From Pseudomonadota bacterium (GTDB taxonomy: Bacteria > Pseudomonadota > Gammaproteobacteria > Burkholderiales > Casimicrobiaceae), in assembly GCA_018241785.1 (NCBI GenBank), contig JAFEDF010000237.1:1-36821 (forward strand): a stretch of DNA of 36,821 bases. Reading direction: 5' to 3'. A program made the translations under genes and the position numbers. Below, in pieces: positions 1-6,813 of this stretch; positions within the stretch are counted from its first letter, which is position 1, and each line of letters starts with the position of its first letter. The notes under the pieces are model-generated. The model was not told the origin of the DNA. It worked only from the letters and a program-made list of their open reading frames with translations, and did no database searches.

Positions 1-17
1 AAGGAAGTCGAACTGGC

Positions 18-1184
18 TCACGCCGCCGCGACCTCCGCGCAGAGCTCGATCAACGGTACGGCCTCGACGTCGCCGCCGAGCGGGAAGCGCTCAGCGCCAC
101 CGTACACGACCCACTGGCGCTCCGGCCGCACGGCGTCGCATGCGGCATGGAACCCGCGCTCGATCCGCGGTGCCAGCCCGCGCTTGACTTCGATCGCCCA
201 CGGCTTGCGCCGACCGGGAAGTTTCAGTAAGAGATCGATCTCCGCGCCGGTCGCCGTCCGGTAGAAGTACGCCTCGGCGCCGGTGGGCGCGGCGGCGATC
301 AGCGACTCGATCGCAAGCCCCTCCCAACTTCCGCCCGCCACCGGATGCGAGAGCAACGCCTCGCGCTCGCCGACGCCGAGCAGCGCGTGCACGAGCCCGC
401 TGTCGCGCACGTAGACCTTGGGCGATTTCACCAGGCGCTTGCGCGCGTTGCCGTGCCACGGCGCGAGGCGGCGCACCAGCAACAGGTCCACCAGCAGGTC
501 GAGATACGACGCCACCGTCTTGCCGTCCACGGCCAGCGCCCGCGCGAGCGCCGCGGCGTTCAGCAGTCCACCCTGCTGGTGCGCGAGCATCGTCCACAGG
601 CGGCGCAGCGTCTCGGCCGGAATACGCGGACCGAGCTGCGGAATGTCGCGCTCGAGATAGGTGCGGATGAAGTCCGTGCGCCAGCGCAGGCTCGCCGCGT
701 CGGAGCTCGCGAGGAGGCTCGCTGGAAACCCGCCGCGCAGCCAGAGCATGTCGAGGCGTTTGGGACCAACCTCGCCCGCGTCGAGCGGCGCGAGCTCGAG
801 GTAGCGGATGCGCCCGGCGAGCGCCTCGCTCGACTGTTTCAAGAGGTCGATCGACGCCGAGCCGAGCACGAGAAAACGGCCCTTGCCAAGCCCGCGCCGC
901 CGGCCCTTGTCGATCAGCCCGCGAAGACTCCGGAACAGCTGCGGCGTACGCTGGATTTCGTCGAGGACGACGAGCTTGTCCTCGTGCTGCGCGAGGTAGA
1001 GCTCGGGCTCGGCGAGCTTCGCCCGGTCGGTTTCGGATTCCAGATCGAGATAGACGGACGGCTGCGATTTCGTGACTTCGAGCGCCAGCGTCGTCTTGCC
1101 CGCCTGCCGCGGCCCGAGCAGCGCCACTGCCGGAACTTCGGCAAGGGCGGACGTGAGCGTTGAGAGAAGCCGGCGGGGGATCAT
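18..1184 (-). CDS. AAA ATPase with DUF4143-type C-terminal domain
   Basis: A 388-aa protein of the widespread ATPase family that pairs an N-terminal P-loop AAA domain with a C-terminal DUF4143 domain. The Walker A motif GPRQAGKTT is near residues 24-32 and the Walker B motif LVVLDEIQ near 71-78. The C-terminal half contains the family pattern of a short helical region and a nuclease-like beta sheet ending in AYFYRTATGAEIDLLL and WAIEVKRG. The biological role of the family is not firmly established. I chose the ATG at 1184 because family members begin just before the P-loop domain, and the frame upstream (to a GTG at 1424) reads like non-coding sequence. A CATAAT element lies at 1193-1198, very close to this start, so the leader would be short. 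The gene belongs to the accessory left end of the window. Confidence 0.85.
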   Translation of the reverse strand: MIPRRLLSTLTSALAEVPAVALLGPRQAGKTTLALEVTKSQPSVYLDLESETDRAKLAEPELYLAQHEDKLVVLDEIQRTPQLFRSLRGLIDKGRRRGLGKGRFLVLGSASIDLLKQSSEALAGRIRYLELAPLDAGEVGPKRLDMLWLRGGFPASLLASSDAASLRWRTDFIRTYLERDIPQLGPRIPAETLRRLWTMLAHQQGGLLNAAALARALAVDGKTVASYLDLLVDLLLVRRLAPWHGNARKRLVKSPKVYVRDSGLVHALLGVGEREALLSHPVAGGSWEGLAIESLIAAAPTGAEAYFYRTATGAEIDLLLKLPGRRKPWAIEVKRGLAPRIERGFHAACDAVRPERQWVVYGGAERFPLGGDVEAVPLIELCAEVAAA

Positions 1185-1485
1185 CCGTACAATTATGGAG
1201 TTCCGCTCCAGAAATGCAAGGATGCCTGGGGCCGGTGCCCGACGCGAGCATTCCCGGGCACATCGGCCACCGGCGCCTTGCTGAACACCGCCTCGCCGGC
1301 CGCCTGCTTGAAGCTCGGCTCGTGGATCAGCGCGGAGAGGTTGTCCGCGGGGTCCGCAGATTCCATGTCGGCACGGGCCTTCATGCGCCCACTCCAGATG
1401 CCGGATATACGACTGCAGGCTCACCCCTCATGCCAGCAACATCGATCAACCTCTTCCTTTGCAGGGGGAGTCCATATACGACGGG
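1185..1485. other. Intergenic stretch with a possible degraded small ORF
   Basis: About 300 bp separate the ATPase gene from the toxin gene. On the minus strand, 1193-1384 is open for 63 codons starting at ATG. Its composition (ADPADNLSALIHEPSFKQ) looks protein-like, but it matches no family I recognise and no clear ribosome binding site precedes it. The 9-mer ATATACGAC occurs twice on the plus strand, at 1405-1413 and 1474-1482. The stretch may hold the decayed end of a former cassette or a small unknown gene; neither can be settled by eye. Confidence 0.25.
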
Positions 1486-1740
1486 TTAGCCGACGATCCG
1501 ATCGTACTCGGCATGGGTCCCGATCCAGAACCATGACACGCCATCCTGAACAACGACCCCGAGCGCGCGGTAGTGCAGTCCAACGCGGACCGAATAGTAT
1601 TCAGCGACTCGTTTCAGATGAAGCGAAGGATGACGGGGATCGGACTTGAGCAGTGCGAACGATTTGTCCGCAAGTGTTCGGACTTCGATCGGTAGGGTAC
1701 GGTACCTGGTCCAGAAATCCGGCGAAGCATAGTGGATCAC
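1486..1740 (-). CDS. RelE/ParE-family type II toxin
   Basis: An 84-aa protein with the RelE-like fold pattern: an N-terminal region with FWTRYRTLPIEVRTLADKSF, a central LKSDPRHPSLHLKRV, the strand YYSVRVGLHYRALG, and a C-terminal WFWIGTHAEYDRIV. The ending FWIG(S/T)HAEYD is typical of the RelE/HigB-like branch whose members cleave mRNA. Its ATG overlaps the antitoxin stop codon by four bases (1737-1740), so the two are translationally coupled with antitoxin first. The stop codon TAA is embedded in GGCTAAC (1485-1491, minus), which resembles the R'' box that begins an integron attC site, but no complete site follows. Toxin identity is confident; the molecular target is inferred from the family. 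Confidence 0.88.
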   Translation of the reverse strand: MIHYASPDFWTRYRTLPIEVRTLADKSFALLKSDPRHPSLHLKRVAEYYSVRVGLHYRALGVVVQDGVSWFWIGTHAEYDRIVG

Positions 1741-1937
1741 AACTTCGACGACTTTCCGGCGTCATGCGCTTGACGCGCCCGGTCGGCGATCGAATTCAAC
1801 TTTCCAGCCTTAACATCCGACTCGAACTGACGGTCCCAGATCTCGCCGTCAAACGCCGCAAACCAGCGCCTAAAGGTGGCTAGCTCGTCGGGAGACAGGC
1901 CCTGCACCTGACGCTCAAGATCGTCGACCTTATCCAT
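1737..1937 (-). CDS. Antitoxin of the RelE-type toxin-antitoxin pair
   Basis: A 66-aa acidic protein lying directly upstream of, and overlapping, the RelE-type toxin. The pattern LSPDELATFRRWFAAFDGEIWDRQFESDVKAGKL followed by a short charged tail (HDAGKSSKL) matches a small family that regularly accompanies these toxins. By analogy it should bind and neutralise the toxin and may repress its own promoter, although no obvious DNA-binding motif can be named. A GGAG ribosome binding site stands about 7 bases before the ATG. The gene begins soon after the attC-like site at 1989-2078, as expected for the first gene of an integron cassette. Confidence 0.85.
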   Translation of the reverse strand: MDKVDDLERQVQGLSPDELATFRRWFAAFDGEIWDRQFESDVKAGKLNSIADRARQAHDAGKSSKL

Positions 1938-1961
1938 ACACGGGCTCCAATGGCGGCTCGG

Positions 1962-1967
1962 ATTGTA
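1962..1967 (-). promoter_or_regulatory. Possible -10 element of the toxin-antitoxin pair
   Basis: TACAAT (minus strand) matches five of six bases of the sigma70 -10 consensus and lies about 25 bp ahead of the antitoxin ATG. No good -35 hexamer is seen at the expected distance. Toxin-antitoxin cassettes commonly carry their own promoter, which fits. Confidence 0.4.
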
Positions 1968-1988
1968 CCTCCGACGCGGGAGATCGTT

Positions 1989-2078
1989 GGCTAACGTTGG
2001 AGATAACCGGCGCGCCGCGCCGATGGTCGCGGATAAGAAGGTACGAACCGGCGCGTCTGGTTGACCGATAGGTTATGC
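1989..2078 (-). repeat. attC: Candidate integron attC recombination site
   Basis: Read on the minus strand, the 90-bp element starts with an R''-like box GCATAAC (2078-2072) and ends with an R'-like box GTTAGCC (1995-1989). Inside are imperfectly paired L arms: CAACCAGACGCGCC (2063-2050) against the complement of GGCGCGCCGGTTA (2016-2004). One arm carries an extra A, matching the extrahelical base that orients attC sites. The segment TTATCTCCAACGTTAGCC strongly resembles the 3' side of known cassette sites such as that of aadA. The acetyltransferase stop codon TAA lies inside the R'' box, the tight packing typical of cassettes. No integrase gene or second complete site is visible in the window. 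Confidence 0.7.
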
Positions 2079-2552
2079 CCCATGATCGACCGTAGAGGCA
2101 AGTTCGTACAGCACATCGGGACAACGCTCTTCATTGGCACTACCGTCCCCGAACGCGATGGCCTTGAAGCCGTGCTGCTCATAGAACGACCTGGCACGTG
2201 TGTTGGCTTGGAATGTGTATAGCCGCACCGGCCGATCGAGGGAAACGAGCGCGTGGTTCAATAAACGAGTACCGATACCTTGCCCCGTATGACCCCGTGC
2301 AATATAGAGCTGATTGATCCAACTCACACCGGACTCGCGCACGGTAGCGAGCACTCCGACGACCGAGTCGCCAGCACAAGCGGCGGTGACACCGCCGGAT
2401 GGGATGAGAACCTGGCGCACCCACCTTCGAACGTCCGCATCAGGATGAGCGATGGGCGCATACGGCACAAACGTCGTGCGCGATGACAAAAGCACTTCTG
2501 CGATGTGCGTCGCATCGTCGATCGTCGCAGCGCGCAGCGTGATGGTGCTCAT
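2073..2552 (-). CDS. GNAT-family N-acetyltransferase
   Basis: A 159-aa GNAT protein. The acetyl-CoA binding motif A is visible as LYIARGHTGQGIGTRLLNHAL around residues 82-102, with GQGIGT as the pyrophosphate loop. Motif B follows as YTFQANTRARSFYEQHGFKAI, with the conserved YxxxGF near its end. The substrate cannot be predicted. No strong ribosome binding site precedes the ATG. The stop codon is shared with the R'' box of the attC-like site, so this reads as a cassette gene. It has no functional link to the neighbouring lysS. Confidence 0.9.
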   Translation of the reverse strand: MSTITLRAATIDDATHIAEVLLSSRTTFVPYAPIAHPDADVRRWVRQVLIPSGGVTAACAGDSVVGVLATVRESGVSWINQLYIARGHTGQGIGTRLLNHALVSLDRPVRLYTFQANTRARSFYEQHGFKAIAFGDGSANEERCPDVLYELASTVDHGA

Positions 2553-2756
2553 GGGGCATGCCGCAGTGTTGGGAGCCTAGACTGCCGGCAATTGCGTCCG
2601 AATCGACGGGAAGCAAGTCGTCGAACGGCGATGGCGACCGCGGCAGCGGTCGAATCACTCCTGCGAAGCTCGCGAGACGTTTCCAAACGGCATTTCCCGA
2701 ACGCGATCGCCCTGCAATACCCGCGAAGCCTCCCCGCCACGTACGCCGCCGCGCCG
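2553..2756. other. Intergenic gap between lysS and the GNAT cassette gene
   Basis: Just over 200 bp with no supported gene. I looked for an attI or upstream attC boundary (a GTTRRRY-type box facing the acetyltransferase) and found none, and no clear terminator hairpin after lysS. This is where the cassette region joins the core operon. Confidence 0.5.
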
Positions 2757-4304
2757 CTACGCTTCGGGCTTGAGCTGCGGAAAGAGGATCACGTCGCGGA
2801 TCGACGGGCTGTCGGTCAAGAGCATCACCAGCCGGTCGATGCCGATGCCCTCGCCGGCGGTCGGCGGCAGGCCGTATTCGAGCGCTCGTACGTAGTCGGC
2901 GTCGTAGTACATCGCTTCCTCGTCGCCCGCCTCCTTCGCGCTCGCCTGGGCGGCGAAGCGAGCGGCCTGGTCTTCGGGATCGTTGAGCTCGGAGAAGCCG
3001 TTGGCGATCTCGCGGCCGGTGATGAAGAGCTCGAATCGCTCGGTCACCGATGGATCGGCGTCGCTCGCGCGGGCGAGCGGGCTCACGTCGGTCGGGTGCG
3101 CGACGATGAACGTCGGCTGCACGAGCTTCGCCTCGGTCGTCGCCTCGAACAGCTTGAGCTGCAGGATCCCGACCCCGTCGGTCGGGAACACCTCCGCGCC
3201 GTGCGGCTCGAGCGCGCGCCGCAGATACCCGGCGCTCGCGAGATCGGCCGGCGTGTGCTCGGGGTGATAGCGATGGATCGCCTCGGCCATCGTCAGCCGG
3301 TCGAAGCGGGCGCCGAGATCGATCGTCTGCCCCTGGTAGACCACCGACGTCGTGCCGAGCACCTTCGACGCGACGTCGCGCAGGAGCTCTTCGGTCAGGT
3401 CCATCAGGTACCGGTAATCGCGATACGCCTCGTAGAACTCGAGCATCGTGAATTCCGGGTTATGCCGCGTCGAGATCCCCTCGTTCCTGAAGTTGCGGTT
3501 GACCTCGAACACCTTCTCGAGCCCGCCGACCACCAGCCGCTTCAGGTAGAGCTCGGGAGCGATGCGAAGGTAGAGCGCCATGTCGAGCGCGTTGTGATGG
3601 GTGACGAACGGCCGCGCCGCAGCACCCCCGGGAATCGGGTGCATCATCGGCGTCTCGACTTCGAGGAAGCCGCGCTCGACGAAGAACTCGCGCACCGCCT
3701 GCACGATGCGCGAGCGCTTGACGAACACCTCGCGCGAGTTGGCGTTGGCAATGAGGTCGAGGTAGCGCTGCCGGTAGCGCTGCTCCTGGTCGGTCATTCC
3801 GTGGAACTTCTCGGGCAGCGGACGCAGCGCCTTGGCGAGCAGGCGCACGCTGTCGCAGCGCACGGTGAGCTCGCCGCTCTTCGTCCTGAACAGCGTCCCG
3901 CCGGCGCCGACGATGTCGCCGAGATCCCAGCGCTTGAACGCATCGAGCGACTCGGCGCCGACGCCGTCCAGCGTGACGTAGAGCTGCAGCCGGCCCGACA
4001 TGTCGGCGATCGTCGCAAAGCAGGCCTTGCCCATCACGCGCTTCAGGAGCATCCGCCCTGCCACCGTGACGCGGATCGCCGCGGGCTCGAGCTCGGCGTT
4101 GTCCGCGGCACCCCACGCTGCGTGCAGCTCGCCCGCCAGCGCGTCGCGCCGGAAGTCGTTCGGGTACGCCTGCCCTGCGCTGCGCAGTGCTGCGAGCTTT
4201 GCGCGGCGCTCGGCGATGACGCTGCTCTCGTCCGCAGGCGCCGTACCCGCGGTGTCCGTTCCCGGCGTCATCGCGGGCGCGTCGGCAGTCGGCTGCTGCT
4301 TCAT
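2757..4304 (-). CDS. lysS: Lysyl-tRNA synthetase (class II)
   Basis: A 515-aa class II LysRS that charges tRNA-Lys in the cytoplasm. An OB-fold anticodon-binding domain occupies roughly residues 70-175 ([21 protein letters not shown]). The catalytic core follows with motif 2 ([14 protein letters not shown], then [14 protein letters not shown]) and motif 3 ([11 protein letters not shown]) near the C-terminus. Length is close to the usual 500-510 aa, with an N-terminal extension rich in Ala, Thr and Pro. The ATG overlaps the stop codon of the carbonic anhydrase gene by four bases (4301-4304), so it is translationally coupled as the last gene of the prfB-carbonic anhydrase-lysS operon. No convincing terminator was seen after the stop. 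Confidence 0.97.
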   Translation of the reverse strand: MKQQPTADAPAMTPGTDTAGTAPADESSVIAERRAKLAALRSAGQAYPNDFRRDALAGELHAAWGAADNAELEPAAIRVTVAGRMLLKRVMGKACFATIADMSGRLQLYVTLDGVGAESLDAFKRWDLGDIVGAGGTLFRTKSGELTVRCDSVRLLAKALRPLPEKFHGMTDQEQRYRQRYLDLIANANSREVFVKRSRIVQAVREFFVERGFLEVETPMMHPIPGGAAARPFVTHHNALDMALYLRIAPELYLKRLVVGGLEKVFEVNRNFRNEGISTRHNPEFTMLEFYEAYRDYRYLMDLTEELLRDVASKVLGTTSVVYQGQTIDLGARFDRLTMAEAIHRYHPEHTPADLASAGYLRRALEPHGAEVFPTDGVGILQLKLFEATTEAKLVQPTFIVAHPTDVSPLARASDADPSVTERFELFITGREIANGFSELNDPEDQAARFAAQASAKEAGDEEAMYYDADYVRALEYGLPPTAGEGIGIDRLVMLLTDSPSIRDVILFPQLKPEA

Positions 4305-5059
4305 GCGCGGAAGAAGTCGATGACCCCGGTCTTGAGATCGTACATCGATCCGGCGAGCTTGATCGCCCCGCTCGACTCCATCCCGGCGAGAATCGGGCTG
4401 TCCCTGCGGATGCTCGCGATCGTCATCTCGACGTTCCTGCGCGCGACCGCATCGACGAAGGCATAGTTCTTCGACGTGCGCTCGCCCGCGTACTCGGTCG
4501 CGGCGACCGCAGGCTTGATCCGGTCGAGCAACCCGGTGAGGTTGCCGAGCTCGGCGTGGTCGATCGCACCCTTGATCGCCCCGCACGCGGTATGCCCGAT
4601 GACGAGGATCACCTTCGCCCCCATCAGCTTGCACGCGAACTCCATGCCGCCGAGGACGTCCGGGTTCTCGATGTTGCCGGCGATGCGGGTGTTGAAGACG
4701 TCCCCGATCCTGAGATCCATGATCGTCTCGGCCGGCGCGCGCGAGTCGATGCAGCTCAGCAGGATGGCGAACGGATGCTGCCCCGCGGCGCTCGCGCGCT
4801 GCTGCGCGAGGTAGTTGTGCATCTCGCGCCGGCCGCTTGCGAAGCGCTTGTTGCCCTTGCGCATCAGCGCCAGGATGTCGTCTGGGGAGAGCTTCTCGCG
4901 CTGCGCAGCGGTCAGCGCTTCCGCGCGCGCCGGCTCGATGGGCACTCCGGCGGCGAAGGTCGTGGCGGCAACGGCGAGCGATGCGCCGAGGAATCGTCGC
5001 CGATGCGGTACGCGATGCGTAACTTCGAGGCAGCTGCACGCCTTGTTGTGTATCGGCAC
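4301..5059 (-). CDS. Beta-class carbonic anhydrase with Tat signal peptide
   Basis: A 252-aa enzyme that interconverts CO2 and bicarbonate. Zinc ligands and the catalytic Asp/Arg pair fit the beta class: Cys103, Asp105 and Arg107 in CIDSR, and His156 and Cys159 in GHTACGA. The N-terminus has a twin-arginine signal (HRRRFLG near residues 19-25, then a hydrophobic run and a likely cleavage site after ARA near 46), so export folded into the periplasm is predicted. The start is GTG at 5059, supported by GGAG seven bases upstream; that Shine-Dalgarno overlaps the prfB stop (TAAGGAG). Most beta carbonic anhydrases are cytoplasmic, so the exported form between prfB and lysS is notable. Its physiological role is not shown by the context. 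Confidence 0.93.
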   Translation of the reverse strand: MPIHNKACSCLEVTHRVPHRRRFLGASLAVAATTFAAGVPIEPARAEALTAAQREKLSPDDILALMRKGNKRFASGRREMHNYLAQQRASAAGQHPFAILLSCIDSRAPAETIMDLRIGDVFNTRIAGNIENPDVLGGMEFACKLMGAKVILVIGHTACGAIKGAIDHAELGNLTGLLDRIKPAVAATEYAGERTSKNYAFVDAVARRNVEMTIASIRRDSPILAGMESSGAIKLAGSMYDLKTGVIDFFRA

Positions 5060-5070
5060 GGATGAACTCC

Positions 5071-6175
5071 TTAAACGCCCTGCTTCAGGCTCGCCGAGAT
5101 GAAATCGTCGAGGTCGCCGTCGAGCACCGCCTGCGTGTTGCCGACCTCATGGCCGGTGCGCAGGTCCTTGATCCGCGACTGGTCGAGCACGTACGAGCGG
5201 ATCTGGTGGCCCCAGCCGATGTCGGTCTTCGAATCCTCGAGCTTCGCCTGCTCCTCCTGGCGCTTGCGCAGCTCGAGCTCGTAGAGCTTCGACTTCAGCA
5301 TCGCCATCGCCTCGGCACGGTTGCGGTGCTGCGAGCGGTCGTTCTGGCACTGCACGACGATGTTGGTCGGAAGGTGCGTGATGCGCACCGCCGAGTCGGT
5401 CTTGTTGATGTGCTGGCCGCCGGCCCCCGACGCGCGGTAGGTGTCGATGCGAAGGTCGGCCGGGTTGATCTCGACCTCGATCGATTCGTCGACCTCGGGA
5501 TAGACGAACACGCTCGCGAACGACGTGTGGCGCCGCGCGTTGGAATCGAACGGGCTCTTGCGCACGAGGCGATGCACGCCGGTCTCGGTGCGCAGGTAGC
5601 CGTATGCGTAGTCGCCGTCGACCTTGACCGACGCGCTCTTGATGCCGGCGACCTCGCCAGGCGACTCCTCGAGCAGCTCGACGCGGTACCCCTTGCGCTC
5701 GGCGTAGCGCAGGTACATGCGCAGCAGCATCGCTGCCCAGTCCTGCGCCTCGGTGCCGCCGCTTCCCGCCTGGATGTCGATGAACGCGTTGCCGGGGTCG
5801 AGGGGATGATGGAACATCCGCCTGAACTCGATCTCGGCCACCGCGTGCTCGAGCCTCGCGACGTCGTCGACGATCGAAGCGATCGCCGCGTCGTCGCCCT
5901 CGGCGCGCGCGATCGCGTAGAGATCCCTGCTGTCGTCGAGGCCGCTCTGGATGCGGGCGAGTGCGTGGACGACGCCGTCGAGCGCCTTCTTCTCGCGGCC
6001 GAGCTCCTGCGCCCGCGCCGGGTTGTCCCAGATCTTCGGATCCTCGAGCTCGCGCTCGACCGCGGCAAGCCGCGCCGCCTTCAGATCGAAGTCAAAGATA
6101 CCTCCGGAGCTGGGTCGTGCGCTCCTCGAGGCCCGCGATGCCGTTCGCGATCGCGTTGAGTTGCTCGGATTCCAT
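5071..6175 (-). CDS. prfB: Peptide chain release factor 2, expressed by programmed +1 frameshift
   Basis: RF2 recognises UGA and UAA stop codons. The coding region is in two frames: ATG at 6175 reads 25 codons to RRYL, then the slippery CTT (6097-6095), an in-frame TGA (6094-6092) and C. Skipping one base continues into DFDLKAARL and the main body, giving a 367-aa product, close to the 365 aa of E. coli. The internal Shine-Dalgarno-like CGGAGG lies just before TATCTTTGAC, as in the classic site. The SPF recognition motif (RKSPFDSN) and the catalytic GGQ ([11 protein letters not shown]) are intact. The gene is first in the operon with carbonic anhydrase and lysS. Low RF2 levels should favour frameshifting and so autoregulate the gene. 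Confidence 0.97.
6091..6106 (-). promoter_or_regulatory. RF2 programmed +1 frameshift site
   Basis: On the minus strand the segment reads CGGAGGTATCTTTGAC. It combines an internal Shine-Dalgarno-like sequence, the CTT slippery codon, an in-frame TGA stop and a following C, the context that makes termination by RF2 inefficient. It matches the E. coli prfB site almost exactly and lies at codon 26. Confidence 0.95.
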
Positions 6176-6221
6176 CGAATTCCCCTGCGAAATGCGTATC
6201 CGCCGAGCGGACGCAGCGCGG

Positions 6222-6227
6222 ATTATA
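6222..6227 (-). promoter_or_regulatory. -10 element for the prfB operon
   Basis: TATAAT, a perfect -10 consensus on the minus strand, sits about 47 bp upstream of the prfB ATG in GGCTATAATCCGC. No strong -35 box is seen at 17 bp. The context resembles other -10 elements in this window. Confidence 0.6.
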
Positions 6228-6243
6228 GCCGGACGCCGCGCGG

Positions 6244-6272
6244 CTGACAGGCGGCAGGCGATCGCATAACAT
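6244..6272 (+). promoter_or_regulatory. Possible promoter for the molybdenum hydroxylase genes
   Basis: CTGACA (6244-6249, five of six to the -35 consensus) is followed after 17 bp by TAACAT (6267-6272, four of six to the -10 consensus). It lies about 65 bp upstream of the ATG at 6337 and diverges from the prfB promoter. Confidence 0.4.
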
Positions 6273-6336
6273 TGCGCGAGTCCCTGGTCACGCGGCGCGC
6301 CGCGCGTGCCGCTGGCCGTCCCCCGCAGAGGTTCGC

Positions 6337-6801
6337 ATGTCCACCTTCTTCGTCAACAGGAATCGCGTCGACGTGAGCAGCGACGTCGCCCCCGACACCC
6401 CGCTCCTGTGGATCCTGCGCGATTCGCTGAAGCTGACGGGCACCAAGTACGGCTGCGGGCTTGGCCTCTGCGGCGCGTGCACGGTGCTGATCGAGGGCAA
6501 GCCGGCGCGATCGTGCCAGGTCCCGCTGTCGTCGATCAGGCTCGGCACCGACGTCACGACGATCGAGGGCCTCGCGACGCGCGAGGCGAGGGCGGTGCAG
6601 GCGGCGTGGCAGAAGCTCGACGTGCCGCAATGCGGGTATTGCCAGTCGGGGCAGGTGATCTCGGCGGCGTCGCTCCTCGCCGGCAACCGGCGCCCGAGCG
6701 ACGCCGACATCGACCGCGCGATGGCGGGCAACATCTGCCGCTGCGCGACCTACGTGCGCATTCGGGCGGCGATCAAGGAAGCCGCCGCAACGCTCGGCTG
6801 A
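6337..6801 (+). CDS. iorA: (2Fe-2S) subunit of a xanthine-oxidase-family hydroxylase, isoquinoline 1-oxidoreductase alpha type
   Basis: A 154-aa electron-transfer subunit carrying two [2Fe-2S] clusters. The plant-ferredoxin-type cluster uses Cys40, Cys45, Cys48 and Cys60 (CGLGLCGAC). The second, helical cluster uses Cys99, Cys102, Cys134 and Cys136 (CGYC and CRC). The protein passes electrons from the molybdenum site of the large subunit to an acceptor outside the pair. It ends 12 bp before the large subunit, with an AGAGG ribosome binding site before its own ATG. The length is typical for the family. The substrate is unknown: the family includes isoquinoline, aldehyde and nicotinate oxidising enzymes, so the gene symbol denotes similarity only. 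Confidence 0.9.
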   Translation: MSTFFVNRNRVDVSSDVAPDTPLLWILRDSLKLTGTKYGCGLGLCGACTVLIEGKPARSCQVPLSSIRLGTDVTTIEGLATREARAVQAAWQKLDVPQCGYCQSGQVISAASLLAGNRRPSDADIDRAMAGNICRCATYVRIRAAIKEAAATLG

Positions 6802-6813
6802 CCGGAGGCGGCG

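Noticed and set aside
1425..1491. A second complete attC site after the toxin gene
   Set aside because: GGCTAAC is present at 1485-1491 but no R' box or paired L arms were found within the next 300 bp.
2617..2637. A 21-bp near-repeat (GTCGTCGAAYGGCGAYGGCGA) shared with 22007-22027 ahead of trpB
   Set aside because: Two mismatches in 21 bp in such GC-rich DNA can arise by chance over 36 kb, and the two contexts share nothing else.
2505..4466. A 653-codon plus-strand open frame opposite lysS
   Set aside because: Low-complexity Arg/Glu/Leu-rich translation with no motif; it mirrors lysS and part of the carbonic anhydrase gene.
5062..6159. A long plus-strand open frame opposite prfB
   Set aside because: It is a shadow of prfB and has no recognisable domain; the RF2 motifs on the minus strand are unambiguous.
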